The notes under the pieces are model-generated. The model had not been told where the DNA came from and did not search any database. It saw only the letters and a program-made list of their open reading frames with translations. DNA of 64,000 bases from Treponema sp. Its GTDB lineage: Bacteria > Spirochaetota > Spirochaetia > Treponematales > Breznakiellaceae. Location: NCBI GenBank assembly GCA_009777995.1, contig WRKT01000008.1, positions 1 through 64,000 of the forward strand, written 5' to 3'. The translations under genes and the position numbers were made by a program. Positions 46,585 through 56,135 of the stretch are shown here, piece by piece; position 1 is the first letter of the stretch; every line of letters starts with the position of its first letter.

Positions 46585-47919
46585 ATGTTAAATAAATATA
46601 TCGAACGGTTCCGTTCAGCCCTAAAAATACAGACAGACTGGGCAACGAGCGATAAAATCGCAATAGAATCAAGTCTTAGCCGCTTCCAGGATTTCTTAAA
46701 AGAAGCCTACCCGGCATTTCACAAAGCCGCAGAGTGTCATATCCTCTCGCCCTATGCAGTTGCCTACCGCTGGCCCGGTGCTTCACCGGAGAAACTACCT
46801 GTTTTATTAATGGGACATTATGATGTGGTCCCCGCAGAAACAGAAAAATGGTCTGTGGAACCCTTCGGCGCCGAGATGAAGGACGATTTTATCTATGGCC
46901 GCGGTGCCCTGGATATGAAGAATATTGTTATAGCCATTATGGAAGGAGCCGAAAACCTCTGTACTGCCGGCTTTAAGCCAAAGGGTGATGTCTGGATCGC
47001 CTGGGGAGGGGATGAGGAGAGATCGGGTTCTCTTGGAGCAGTTCATACTGCAAAATGGTTTAAAGAAAAAGGAGTGAAATTCTCCTATGTAATCGATGAA
47101 GGAACCCCTGTCGCTGTCGATCAGATCCGCGGGGTTCAAGGTCCCCTTGCCCTTATTGGGATCGAAGAGAAAGGTTTCTTGAGTCTTAGACTGGAGGTCG
47201 AGCAGAAGCCCGGCCATGCCTCTCAGCCGCCTGAGGAACAGGCTGCAGCAATTCTTGGCCGTGCCCTTATCAATATATCGAAAAGGCCCTTCCCCTGGCT
47301 CCTTACTCCCGCCGTGGAAGCTTTCTTTAAGTCCCTTGCCCCCCATGTTACGGGCATAAGCAGTTTCGTGATGAAAAATGCCCGCCTCCTCGGGCCCTTA
47401 TTCTTCAAAGTTGCAGCAACCGGTCCCTCAACAAGGGCTCTTTTGCGTAATACAGTCGCGATGACCATGCTGGAAGGAAGCATGGCAGATAATGTTATGC
47501 CTTCCCTTGTCAGGGGTGTTATCAATCTTAGACTCCTTCCCCCATGGACCGTGGAAGAGGCTATTCGCTTTATCGAATCTAGTATCGCCGATGACAGAGT
47601 CAAGGTTTCCATACACGGCTTTGGGAGTAACCCAATGAAGAGCGGCCCCGATCAGGCATCGCAAAAGAGCCCCGGCTGGAAGGAAATCTTTTCAGCCTTC
47701 GATCGCAGTTTTCCCGGAGTCCCCGTCCTTCCATTTTTAATGCCTGCAACCACCGATTCAAGGCACTATAAGGAAGTCGCGGACTATATATTCCGCTTCT
47801 GTCCGTTTAAAGTTAACCCCGAAGAAATGTCGAGGATACACGGGCATGACGAGAGGATTTCCATCGAGAACTTGCAGAAAGGTCTTGAGTTTTACACCGC
47901 TCTTATGGAGCAGTTTTAG
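46585..47919 (+). CDS. M20-family metallopeptidase (carboxypeptidase/PM20D1-like)
   Basis: The first metal site is G-H-Y-D-V-V-P, then Y-G-R-G-A-L-D-M-K with the bridging Asp, the catalytic W-G-G-D-E-E-R, and the dimerisation domain with P-G-H-A-S-Q-P-P. A late H-G-H-D-E-R supplies the last ligand. This branch of M20 cleaves C-terminal or N-acyl amino acids in the cytoplasm. Length of 444 residues fits the Gly-Xaa carboxypeptidase group. It lies 8 bases ahead of the release-factor-like gene and may be co-transcribed. Confidence 0.88.
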   Translation: MLNKYIERFRSALKIQTDWATSDKIAIESSLSRFQDFLKEAYPAFHKAAECHILSPYAVAYRWPGASPEKLPVLLMGHYDVVPAETEKWSVEPFGAEMKDDFIYGRGALDMKNIVIAIMEGAENLCTAGFKPKGDVWIAWGGDEERSGSLGAVHTAKWFKEKGVKFSYVIDEGTPVAVDQIRGVQGPLALIGIEEKGFLSLRLEVEQKPGHASQPPEEQAAAILGRALINISKRPFPWLLTPAVEAFFKSLAPHVTGISSFVMKNARLLGPLFFKVAATGPSTRALLRNTVAMTMLEGSMADNVMPSLVRGVINLRLLPPWTVEEAIRFIESSIADDRVKVSIHGFGSNPMKSGPDQASQKSPGWKEIFSAFDRSFPGVPVLPFLMPATTDSRHYKEVADYIFRFCPFKVNPEEMSRIHGHDERISIENLQKGLEFYTALMEQF

Positions 47920-47927
47920 TTTTAACA

Positions 47928-48347
47928 ATGAATTCCATCCTTTTGTTTCAATCGATCCGAACAAAGGCCCGCGCCGATTTCTCCCGCTCCCCGGGGCCCG
48001 GCGGGCAGAATGTCAACAAGGTAAATACAAAGGTGACCCTGCGCATACACTTGGATGATTTGGCAGGCCTAAGCGAGGATGAACAGAAGCGATTACGGGA
48101 AAGCCTCGCCTCTCGTATTACTACGGCAGGTGAGATTGTTATAAGTGCGAGCGAAGAGCGATCTCAAAGGATCAATCTTGAGCGTGCCTATAGCCGTATG
48201 GAAGCCCTTATTGTGAATGCAGGGCGGCTCCCCCGCACCCGCAGAGCTACAAAGCCGAGTAAGGCCGCAAGGGAAGAAAGGCTTAGAGCAAAGCGCCTAA
48301 AGAGCAGGAAAAAAGTTGAGCGCAGTTATAAGCCTGATACTACATAA
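47928..48347 (+). CDS. arfB: ArfB/YaeJ-like peptidyl-tRNA hydrolase for ribosome rescue
   Basis: The class I release-factor catalytic motif appears as S-P-G-P-G-G-Q-N-V-N-K, with the essential Gly-Gly-Gln. No stop-codon recognition domain is present, and the C-terminus is a Lys/Arg-rich tail (R-L-R-A-K-R-L-K-S-R-K-K) that can enter an empty mRNA channel, as in ArfB. It frees stalled peptides from ribosomes on truncated messages. 139 residues is the normal length. No good ribosome site is visible. Confidence 0.9.
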   Translation: MNSILLFQSIRTKARADFSRSPGPGGQNVNKVNTKVTLRIHLDDLAGLSEDEQKRLRESLASRITTAGEIVISASEERSQRINLERAYSRMEALIVNAGRLPRTRRATKPSKAAREERLRAKRLKSRKKVERSYKPDTT

Positions 48348-48367
48348 ATTGCTAACGGGAGATTAAT

Positions 48368-49162
48368 ATGTCATCAAACGAAAAGCTGTTAATTGAAAAG
48401 TACTCAGGCCTTATTGAAGAGCAGAGGGGCAATGCTTCAAGAGCATTTGCCTTGGAGTTTCATTATACAAAAAAGGTTTTAAATAATTATGTCGATAAAA
48501 ATTCGACGATAATAGAAGTCGGGTGCGGCACCGGTTATTATGGACTATACCTTTCAGAGTTATGCAAGGAATATACCGGGGTTGATCTGATTAAGGAGAA
48601 TATCGAGCTGTTTAACAGCAAAATAAGTGATAATAAAATTTTGAACTGTAAGGCACTTGTGGGGGACGCAACAAACCTTGTAAATATAGATAATGAAGTA
48701 TTTGATCTTGTCCTTGTATCGGGGCCAATGTATCACCTGCCCGGAGCAGAGAGGGACTTGGTTTTCGAAGAAGCAAAAAGAATCTGCAAGAAAAACGGTA
48801 TAATTATTTTCACCTATCAAAACAGGCTAGGTGTTTATTTACAAGCCTGTATCCTAAGTAACCCCGATGAATACCCGAACGAAACTGCAAACAATTTCTT
48901 CCTTGAAAAATCCACAAGCGACAAATCCCCCGGCCTATTCTTTTTCACAAGCCCCGAAGAAATGAAATCGCAGGCAAAAAAGCATAAATTAAGAATACTC
49001 AAAAATGTCGGAGTAAAGTATTACTTTAACAGTAAGTTAATAGACAACATGGACGATCCAAAGTATAAGTGCTGGATGGATTTCCTCGATCATCTCTGCG
49101 AAAGCGAATCCGGCGCAGGCCTCAGCGTCCAGGCCCTGCTTGTCTGCCGGAGGGAGGAGTGA
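48368..49162 (+). CDS. SAM-dependent methyltransferase (class I)
   Basis: The Rossmann signature [12 protein letters not shown] is followed by Y-T-G-V-D-L-I and [11 protein letters not shown], the class I small-molecule methyltransferase pattern. The substrate is unknown. It lies two bases before the hsdM ATG, so it could be expressed with the restriction-modification operon, but nothing in the sequence shows DNA as a target. GGGAG precedes the ATG. Confidence 0.85.
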   Translation: MSSNEKLLIEKYSGLIEEQRGNASRAFALEFHYTKKVLNNYVDKNSTIIEVGCGTGYYGLYLSELCKEYTGVDLIKENIELFNSKISDNKILNCKALVGDATNLVNIDNEVFDLVLVSGPMYHLPGAERDLVFEEAKRICKKNGIIIFTYQNRLGVYLQACILSNPDEYPNETANNFFLEKSTSDKSPGLFFFTSPEEMKSQAKKHKLRILKNVGVKYYFNSKLIDNMDDPKYKCWMDFLDHLCESESGAGLSVQALLVCRREE

Positions 49163-49163
49163 T

Positions 49164-50711
49164 ATGGCTAAATCAAAAGGAGCGAAAATCGATTCATCTG
49201 CATCAATTGAGAAACTGCTCTGGAAATCTGCCGATAAGCTAAGAAAAAATATAGACGCTGCAGAATATAAACATGTTGTCCTTGGTCTAATATTTTTAAG
49301 ATACATTTCTGATGCCTTTGAAGACCTTTATGCAAAGTTAAAGAGCGGGAAAGGGGAATATGCAGGAGCAGACCCTGAGGATAAAGACGAGTATAAAGCG
49401 GAAAATATTTTCTTTGTTCCAAAGGTTGCTCGCTGGTCATACCTACAATCCATGGCAAAATTACCCACCATTGGTAAAGTTGTCGATGATGCCATGGATG
49501 CCATTGAGAAGGATAATCCATCGCTTAGGGATGTATTACCCAAAGTATTTGCCAGGGGCAATTTGGACCCTGCTAACCTTGGCGGGTTAATCGACCTTAT
49601 AGGGAATATTGCCCTTGGGGATGCGAAAGATCGAAGTGCTGATGTACTTGGCCATGTATTTGAGTATTTCCTTGGAGAGTTCGCCCTTGCCGAAGGTAAA
49701 AAAGGCGGTCAATTCTATACCCCGCGAAGTGTTGTAGAACTTTTAGTAGAAATACTTATGCCATACAAGGGCCGTATATTCGATCCCTGCTGCGGTTCAG
49801 GCGGTATGTTCGTACAGTCTGAAAAGTTTGTGACCGCCCACAAGGGTAAAATAAATGATATAAGCATCTATGGACAGGAAAGCAATCAGACCACTTGGCG
49901 ACTTGCGAAAATGAATCTTGCAATCCGCAGTATCGACAGCTCCCAGGTCAAGTGGAACAACGAAGGCTCATTTTTAAATGATGCTCATAAAGACCTTAAG
50001 GCCGATTTTGTTATTGCTAACCCTCCCTTTAATGACAGCGACTGGTCGGGGGATCTTCTCCGGAATGACGGCAGGTGGAAACACGGTGCTCCTCCTGCGG
50101 GAAATGCAAACTATGCGTGGATTCAGCACTTCCTTTACCATCTAAGCCCAGGCGGCATTGCCGGCTTTGTTCTTGCAAAAGGCTCGCTGACTTCAAAGAC
50201 ATCCGGTGAAGGTGATATACGCAAGGCATTGATCGAGGCTCATCTTGTTGATTGTATTGTCAATCTTCCGGCTAAGCTCTTTTTGAATACCCAAATACCT
50301 GCATGCCTCTGGTTCCTGTCTCGCAATAAGTCCAACGGTAATTATAGAAATAGGACTGAAGAGATATTGTTTATAGACGCACGAAACGAAGGCCATCTGA
50401 TTAATCGCAGAACCAGGGAATTATCAAGTGATGATATTCAAAAAATCGCCTCGACATACCATGAATGGCGAAAAAGCAAAGGAAAATACGAGGATATAAA
50501 AGGTTTTTGCGCCTCTGTAAACATTGAGCGTGTAAAGGAACTGGATTATGTGCTTACACCCGGCAGGTATGTAGGTCTCCCTGACGAAGAGGATGACTTT
50601 GATTTCAAAGAGCGGTTCAATAGCTTGAAGGCAGAGTTCGAGGAACAGTTGAAGGAGGAAGCAAGGCTGAATAAGGCTATACTGGAAAATCTTAAAAAGG
50701 TGAAAGTATGA
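49164..50711 (+). CDS. hsdM: type I restriction-modification DNA methyltransferase subunit HsdM
   Basis: The 515-residue protein has the HsdM N-terminal helical domain (L-W-K-S-A-D-K-L-R), the SAM loop [11 protein letters not shown] and the catalytic N-P-P-F from residue 286, which mark N6-adenine methylation. It forms an M2S complex with HsdS and, with HsdR, the restricting enzyme. GGAGGAG precedes the ATG at 49164. Its stop overlaps the DUF1016 gene by 4 bases (A-T-G-A), so the island is one operon from here. Confidence 0.95.
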   Translation: MAKSKGAKIDSSASIEKLLWKSADKLRKNIDAAEYKHVVLGLIFLRYISDAFEDLYAKLKSGKGEYAGADPEDKDEYKAENIFFVPKVARWSYLQSMAKLPTIGKVVDDAMDAIEKDNPSLRDVLPKVFARGNLDPANLGGLIDLIGNIALGDAKDRSADVLGHVFEYFLGEFALAEGKKGGQFYTPRSVVELLVEILMPYKGRIFDPCCGSGGMFVQSEKFVTAHKGKINDISIYGQESNQTTWRLAKMNLAIRSIDSSQVKWNNEGSFLNDAHKDLKADFVIANPPFNDSDWSGDLLRNDGRWKHGAPPAGNANYAWIQHFLYHLSPGGIAGFVLAKGSLTSKTSGEGDIRKALIEAHLVDCIVNLPAKLFLNTQIPACLWFLSRNKSNGNYRNRTEEILFIDARNEGHLINRRTRELSSDDIQKIASTYHEWRKSKGKYEDIKGFCASVNIERVKELDYVLTPGRYVGLPDEEDDFDFKERFNSLKAEFEEQLKEEARLNKAILENLKKVKV

Positions 50712-51832
50712 GGAAAAGTACGAAAAACGATTATTCCGATATAATACAGCGTATAAAGGATGCCATACTTAAAAGCCGTTATCGTGCGGCATCTTTAGCA
50801 AATAAAGAATTATTATCTCTATACTACGGAATTGGTAGATATATTTCTGTAAACAGTCGGGAAGGGGTTTGGGGAACGAGTGCTATTGCTACCATATCTG
50901 AGAAACTACAACAAGAATTACCCGGTTTGCGTGGTTTTTCGGCATCTAATATAAAAAACATGAGATTGTTTTATGAAGAATGGGAGGAGTTCTTCACAAT
51001 TCGCCGGCCGTTAGCCGGCGAATTAAGAACCCAATCGAAAGATATTGATATAGAAGTATTAACAGCATATCGCCAGCCGGTGGCTGGCGATTTAAAACCA
51101 GTAGAAATTGAATTATTTTTTATTATTGGTTTTACCCATCATTGCGAAATCCTTTCTAAGATAAAAACTTTTGAAGAGCGATTTTTCTATATTGGGCTCT
51201 GTGCTACTGAGTTTTGGAGTAAAGAAAAGTTGCGTTATAATTTGAAAAGTAATCTATACGCACAAAAAGGAAAAATATCTAATAATTTTAAGGCAACTAT
51301 ATCTGACAAAGATTTAAGGCGAAAAGCCCTGTTATCGTTTAAAGATGAATACCTGCTTGATTACATTAATATTGAATCACCCGATGACGAGCCGGATGAA
51401 CGCGTCTTGGAAAGCGAAATTGTTAATAATATTAAGAAATTCATTATGTCACTCGGCAATGATTTTTCCTTTATTGGCAATCAATATAGGTTAGTTGTAG
51501 AAGAGCAGGAATACTTTATAGATTTGCTTTTTTTTAACCGACAGTTACAAGCATTGATAGCTATAGAACTAAAACGAGGTAAATTTAAACCTGAATATTT
51601 TGGGAAGATGAATTTCTACTTATCTATACTTGATGATTTGGTGAGGCTTCCGCATGAGAACCCGTCTATTGGTATTATTTTATGTAAATCAAAAAGTCAC
51701 CGTGTTGTAGAATATGCTTTCCGTGACATGAAAAAGCCAATGGGAGTTGCTACCTATAAAACGGCATCAAAACTACCACCTGAATATAGAAATATACTTC
51801 CAAACGCGGAACAACTTAAGGAGTTGCTTTGA
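50708..51832 (+). CDS. DUF1016 (YhcG-type) PD-(D/E)XK nuclease-fold protein
   Basis: The N-terminal DUF1016_N helical domain ([12 protein letters not shown] and [10 protein letters not shown]) is followed by a C-terminal nuclease-like domain with F-I-D-L-L-F-F and A-I-E-L-K-R-G, the PD-(D/E)XK core, and F-G-K-M-N-F-Y-L. Proteins of this family are often found in or near type I RM loci. The linker between the domains (residues ~97-130) is odd: two near-repeated peptides, R-R-P-L-A-G-E-L and Y-R-Q-P-V-A-G-D-L, are coded by perfect DNA hairpins. A 4-base overlap couples it to hsdM. Confidence 0.88.
   Translation: MRKSTKNDYSDIIQRIKDAILKSRYRAASLANKELLSLYYGIGRYISVNSREGVWGTSAIATISEKLQQELPGLRGFSASNIKNMRLFYEEWEEFFTIRRPLAGELRTQSKDIDIEVLTAYRQPVAGDLKPVEIELFFIIGFTHHCEILSKIKTFEERFFYIGLCATEFWSKEKLRYNLKSNLYAQKGKISNNFKATISDKDLRRKALLSFKDEYLLDYINIESPDDEPDERVLESEIVNNIKKFIMSLGNDFSFIGNQYRLVVEEQEYFIDLLFFNRQLQALIAIELKRGKFKPEYFGKMNFYLSILDDLVRLPHENPSIGIILCKSKSHRVVEYAFRDMKKPMGVATYKTASKLPPEYRNILPNAEQLKELL
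50998..51024. repeat. perfect hairpin inside the DUF1016 gene, copy 1
   Basis: AATTCGCCGGC pairs with GCCGGCGAATT across the loop CGTTA, an 11-bp perfect stem inside coding sequence. It encodes the R-R-P-L-A-G-E linker peptide and is related to the second hairpin 45 bases downstream. Confidence 0.8.
51069..51091. repeat. perfect hairpin inside the DUF1016 gene, copy 2
   Basis: ATCGCCAGCC pairs with GGCTGGCGAT across the loop GGT, a 10-bp perfect stem. The core CGCC(G/A)GC is shared with the first hairpin. It encodes the R-Q-P-V-A-G-D linker peptide. Confidence 0.8.
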
Positions 51833-51928
51833 AGTGTAGTTATGAGTATTATTGTATTTCAGACTGTTTCCAAAATAGAATAGTTGAAAATAAAGCGCAA
51901 CTGTTCAAAACGAGAGGACAGTTAGAAC

Positions 51929-51955
51929 AAAATTGCAGACAGTGTCTGCAATTTT
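51929..51955. terminator. 12-bp perfect stem, possible bidirectional terminator, in the DUF1016-orf183 gap
   Basis: AAAATTGCAGAC pairs with GTCTGCAATTTT around the loop AGT. The U-rich 3' arm would give a short terminator tail, and the A-rich 5' arm makes it look the same on the other strand. A second weaker pairing, AACTGT with ACAGTT, lies just upstream. The rest of the 170-base gap shows no gene. If it terminates, orf183 and hsdS would need their own promoter. Confidence 0.45.
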
Positions 51956-52024
51956 AAGTATTAATGGAGTAGCATATTAGGAAATTTATCGCACAAAATC
52001 TCCATGACACAAAGAGGGGGAATT

Positions 52025-52555
52025 TTGATATTAGACGAAACAGAACTAATTAGTAAAGGTCACGGAAAATGGTCAGAAAAAGGCGTTCCTCACAAAGGTT
52101 GGATATGTATAGATATTGAGGATACAGGAGAATTATCATCAGTATGTGAAATGTGTGAGAAACAGCTAATAAGGTATAAGCATTATATGAAACATTCAGA
52201 TTATCAGAAAGTTCTTAAAGTTGGATGCGTTTGCGCTGGTAATATGGAAGATAATTTGGTGTCAGCAAGAAGGCGTGACGATTTCATGAAGTCACGGAGT
52301 AATAAACGAAAAAAATGGCTAAATAGAAACTGGAAGAGATCTGCTAAGGGTAATGATTATTTAAAGTCTGATGGATATTTAGTTGTTATGATGGACAAGA
52401 ATGCTTTTTGGAGTGCTTTAATTCAAAGTGATGATAAGACATTTGTGAAATGGAGTCAACGTAAATATAAAACTATAAATGAAGCAAAATTAGCTGCATT
52501 TGATTATTTGACTAAAATATTATCAGAAAATCAATATTATGGGAAAGGAGTGTAA
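52025..52555 (+). CDS. small Cys-rich protein of unknown function inside the hsd island
   Basis: The protein has paired cysteines, C-E-M-C and G-C-V-C, about 28 residues apart, likely a zinc site, with R-Y-K-H-Y-M-K-H-S-D-Y between them. A basic stretch follows (R-K-K-W-L-N-R-N-W-K-R-S-A-K-G-N). The pattern recalls an unnamed bacterial family I cannot place by function. GAGGGGG lies 4 bases before a TTG at 52025, a better start than the ATG at 52004, which lacks a ribosome site. It ends two bases before the hsdS ATG. It could bind nucleic acid, but this is inference. Confidence 0.6.
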   Translation: MILDETELISKGHGKWSEKGVPHKGWICIDIEDTGELSSVCEMCEKQLIRYKHYMKHSDYQKVLKVGCVCAGNMEDNLVSARRRDDFMKSRSNKRKKWLNRNWKRSAKGNDYLKSDGYLVVMMDKNAFWSALIQSDDKTFVKWSQRKYKTINEAKLAAFDYLTKILSENQYYGKGV

Positions 52556-52556
52556 A

Positions 52557-53726
52557 ATGAATGAGTGGCGGGAAGCTATCCTTGACGATATTGCGTCAGT
52601 AAATCCACCAGAGTTCTTAAAAAGAGGTGAAGCGGCAAAGAAAATCGCTATGGAATGCTTAAAACCGTTTATCAAAAAAATCAATGAATTTTCTATTGAA
52701 CCTTTTAATGGAGGTATGAAATTTAGAAATGGTGATACTATTATTGCCAGAATTACTCCGTGTTTAGAAAATGGCAAGACCGCTTATGTTGATATTCTCG
52801 ATCCAGACGAAATAGGTTTCGGCTCAACTGAATATATTGTATTAAGAGAAAAGAATGGCTTAAGCGATAAGCATTTTTTATATTACTATGCAATTTCCCC
52901 AGAATTTCGCGATGTAGCTATTCTTTCAATGACAGGAAGCTCTGGGCGTCAACGTGTAGAAACAAGTGTTATTAAGAACCATATTCTCTTTGTTCCCCCT
53001 CTCCTCGAACAGAAGGCTATTGCCAGAGTACTTTTCAGCTTAGATGATAAGATAGATCTACTTGACCGCCAGAACAAGACCCTTGAGGCTATGGCGGAGA
53101 CCTTGTTTCGGCAATGGTTTGTAGAGGAAGCTGATGAGGGGTGGGAGGAAGGAAAGCTTCCAGATGAATTTTCCTTCATAATGGGTCAATCTCCTGTTGG
53201 TACTTCATTCAATTAAAATAAAATTGGTATTCCAATGTTTCAAGGAAATGCTGATTTTGGCTTTCGTTTCCCTTCTGAAAGAGTATATACTACTGAGCCC
53301 ACTCGGTTTGCTGATCAATTTGATACACTTGTAAGTGTTCGGGCACCTGTTGGAGAGCAAAATATGGCTTTGGTAAAATGTTGTATTGGTCGTGGCGTTG
53401 CTTCCTTTCGATACAAGCACAACAGAGATTATTATACATATACGTATTTTAAGATCCGTTCGTTATTAATGGAAATAAGGCAATATAACGATGAAGGTAC
53501 AGTCTTTGGTTCTATTGGAAAAGCTGATTTTGAATCATTGGATATAGATATTCCACCACAGGATTTGATACATAATTTTGAAAGAGTAGCAAAACCGATT
53601 AATGATAAAATTATAGAGAATTGTGGTCAAATCCGCACCCTTGAAAAACTTCGCGATTCCCTCTTGCCTAAGCTGATGAGTGGAGAAGTGATTTTAGAAG
53701 GATATAATCATGAATACAGATTTTGA
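52557..53726 (+). pseudogene. hsdS: type I specificity subunit HsdS gene with in-frame stop
   Basis: The first 220 codons cover target-recognition domain 1 (E-W-R-E-A-I-L-D-D-I to the G-S-S-G-R-Q-R-V-E segment) and the central conserved helices (L-D-D-K-I-D-L-L-D-R-Q-N-K-T-L-E). The second recognition domain begins G-Q-S-P-V-G-T-S-F-N and is cut by TAA at 53214-53216. The same frame then resumes N-K-I-G-I-P-M-F-Q-G-N-A-D-F-G-F and runs to the terminal conserved helix (T-L-E-K-L-R-D-S-L-L-P-K-L-M-S-G-E) and stop at 53726. No frameshift is needed; one base change from a sense codon such as GAA would explain it. The 5' half (TRD1 plus spacer) could still work as a half-subunit dimer. AAAGGAG precedes the ATG. 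Confidence 0.88.
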
Positions 53727-56133
53727 AAAAAAACTTACTAAATCTATTATTTACGGGCAACTAGAAAAAAAATGTACTGAAAATTCTCAGCATGAAGTTT
53801 TAACCCTTGTATCAGAGGTAGGTAGTTTTGCAGTCATGCGTTTAAAAACAGTTATCAAAAATATGCCAGAATTCACATTGCACGATGATGTTCATATTTT
53901 CAATATGCTTGGGATTTTGGAAAAAATTATTCCAGCATCTAGTTTGATAAAATTGTCTATTCCAGATTTGCTTATGTTAATTCTTTCGGTGTTTTTACAT
54001 GATATTGGTATGGCTCCAGATGAAAAATACATAAAAGCTTGGAAAAATCAACTTCTAGACAATGAATATGATGAAGAGTTACAGAAAGAGAAAGAAAATT
54101 TTGTCCGTTTCCGTTTAACATTTACACATCAATTGTCTGATATTAAACGATTTAATGCAGAAAGCGAATATTCAAAAGCGCAGCTTCTTGAAGATTATAT
54201 TATTACTGAATATATAAGAACAACTCACTCAACACGTGCAAGGAAAATAATTGCAACTTATTGGGATAGAAGAATTATGTATCAAGATACAGATTTAACT
54301 GAGGATTTAGCTGCGATATGTTTTAGTCACAATGAAAATTATACTTACTTACTCAACATGGAAACATTCAAAGTTTGTGGTCAAGATACATACCTTTGCC
54401 TTCCTTTCATAGCTACATTATTAAGATTAGTTGATATTATAGATTTTGATCCTAAACGAACACCCCCGGTTCTGTTTTCGCATTTAGCTGTTAAAAATCC
54501 AGTTTCACTTACTGAATGGAGAAAACATCAAAGTATAAAGGCGTGGACAATATCATCGAAAAAATTGGTTTTTTCTGCACAATGTGAGCATCCAGCAATA
54601 GAGGCTGCAATACGATTAGTTTGCGATCAAATTGATGAAGAGTTGAGGAATGGAACAATAGTATTATCAAATTTATCAAATGAAGGCATGGATATTGACG
54701 AAACTATTTATAGAATACCATTACCACCTCGGGTAGATAGACAAAAAATACAAGCTAAAAAAGATATATCTACTGGAAAGCCAATCTATCGTTATAACAA
54801 TACAAAATTTACATTAAACAAGAAGCAAATAATAGACTTACTAATGGGAACAAAACTATATGGAAAACCAGATGTCGCTTTACGTGAATTGTTGCAAAAC
54901 TCCATAGATGCCTGCTTATTAAGAAAAAAGCTTTCAGAGATATGGGGTGTCGAATATAATCCGAAAATTAAAGTTTTACTATATAGAAGGAATAATATTG
55001 ATTATATGCAAGTGAGCGATAATGGAATAGGAATGAATCAGCACATAGTAGATAATTACTATACGAATGTTGGTTGCTCTTACTATTCATCACGAGAGTT
55101 TAATGAACTTATAACTTCGTTTAAGTCTACATTTGTTCCTATTTCTAGATTTGGTATTGGCATACTATCATGTTTTATGGTAAGCGATTCTATGGAAGTT
55201 ATAACGAGGAGAATAACCGGGCGTTTTGAATGTGATAATGCTTTAAATATATTAATTGAGGGACTAGAAAGTCTATTCGTAATATCTGACTCTAACAAAG
55301 AAGAACCAGGAACAGATACGATATTAACATTAAGACAAGTACATCCTTGGGAAAGAATGAATGAAAATGAATTTGTAGATTGCATTAGAACTATTATACC
55401 TAATCCAGCTGTATTAATTGACATAGAAACAGATAAAGGAAGTGTTATTCATTCGAGTGATTATTTTGAAGGTATGGATTTAAAACCTATGCTAGATTAT
55501 TCATGGCATAATGAAAAAAATATTAGAAAGCTTGACATAGATTTAGAATGCGAAGAATATGGCTTTAAGGGCAAGGGTTGTGTTGGCATTCTTGTTAATA
55601 ATGAAGTTCCTGTGGATGTAATTGAAGTGTTATCAAGAGATGTTAGAATAGATGAAGAAACATACACATTATCGTCTAATATTAAATATGGAATTAACTG
55701 CATCTCTGAAAATTCGACGAGCATTTCTGTTGACACTAATGGTAATATTGATACAGATACCTCTTTTACGGAGAAATTTAGATCAAAATCTTCATTGTCT
55801 ATACATGGAATTGAAGTACCTTGTGATTTATTTTACAATTATACTAATAGGCAGTCAAAAACAATTATTGAAATGCCATTTCCATTTTCTTTTAGACTTG
55901 ATATTGGACAACACAGCGAACTAAATTTAAATACAGCAAGAAACCAGATTGTTTATGATGAAAAGTGGTTGCTTTTTGAAGAAAATTTATATCGAATAAT
56001 TTGCAAACAACTCGTATCTATTCTTAGTCCATCTGACTGGGGATTATTAAAGAATATAATCGGGAAAAATAAAGATAGTGTATTCAATAAAATTGCCCAA
56101 CAATTTCAGGACAATGAAACAGTTATATTTTAA
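53710..56133 (+). CDS. HD phosphohydrolase-like plus GHKL (Hsp90-type) ATPase protein, candidate defence protein
   Basis: The 807-residue protein has two recognisable parts. An HD-like domain (residues ~30-260) shows H58-D-D, F-L-H97-D98-I-G-M, T-H173-S-T-R, S-H207-N-E-N and L-V-D242, an H...HD...H...H...D pattern. A GHKL ATPase domain (~370-500) has the N-box R-E-L-L-Q-N397-S-I-D400-A, G1 D-N-G-I-G-M (437-442) and G2 F-G-I-G-I-L-S (481-487), as in HtpG or MutL. A ~300-residue C-terminal region is unassigned. No membrane segment is present. It overlaps the hsdS end by 17 bases and has AGAAGGA before its ATG. It is visibly more A/T-rich than the housekeeping genes. A role in phage defence is inferred from context only. 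Confidence 0.82.
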   Translation: MNTDFEKKLTKSIIYGQLEKKCTENSQHEVLTLVSEVGSFAVMRLKTVIKNMPEFTLHDDVHIFNMLGILEKIIPASSLIKLSIPDLLMLILSVFLHDIGMAPDEKYIKAWKNQLLDNEYDEELQKEKENFVRFRLTFTHQLSDIKRFNAESEYSKAQLLEDYIITEYIRTTHSTRARKIIATYWDRRIMYQDTDLTEDLAAICFSHNENYTYLLNMETFKVCGQDTYLCLPFIATLLRLVDIIDFDPKRTPPVLFSHLAVKNPVSLTEWRKHQSIKAWTISSKKLVFSAQCEHPAIEAAIRLVCDQIDEELRNGTIVLSNLSNEGMDIDETIYRIPLPPRVDRQKIQAKKDISTGKPIYRYNNTKFTLNKKQIIDLLMGTKLYGKPDVALRELLQNSIDACLLRKKLSEIWGVEYNPKIKVLLYRRNNIDYMQVSDNGIGMNQHIVDNYYTNVGCSYYSSREFNELITSFKSTFVPISRFGIGILSCFMVSDSMEVITRRITGRFECDNALNILIEGLESLFVISDSNKEEPGTDTILTLRQVHPWERMNENEFVDCIRTIIPNPAVLIDIETDKGSVIHSSDYFEGMDLKPMLDYSWHNEKNIRKLDIDLECEEYGFKGKGCVGILVNNEVPVDVIEVLSRDVRIDEETYTLSSNIKYGINCISENSTSISVDTNGNIDTDTSFTEKFRSKSSLSIHGIEVPCDLFYNYTNRQSKTIIEMPFPFSFRLDIGQHSELNLNTARNQIVYDEKWLLFEENLYRIICKQLVSILSPSDWGLLKNIIGKNKDSVFNKIAQQFQDNETVIF

Positions 56134-56135
56134 TT

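Noticed and set aside
49140-49163. Upstream start for hsdM
   Set aside because: It would overlap the methyltransferase end; GGAGGAG is ideally placed for the ATG at 49164.
53235-53726. 3' part of hsdS as a separate gene starting at 53235
   Set aside because: No ribosome site precedes this ATG and the protein similarity continues upstream through the stop, so it is part of one interrupted gene.
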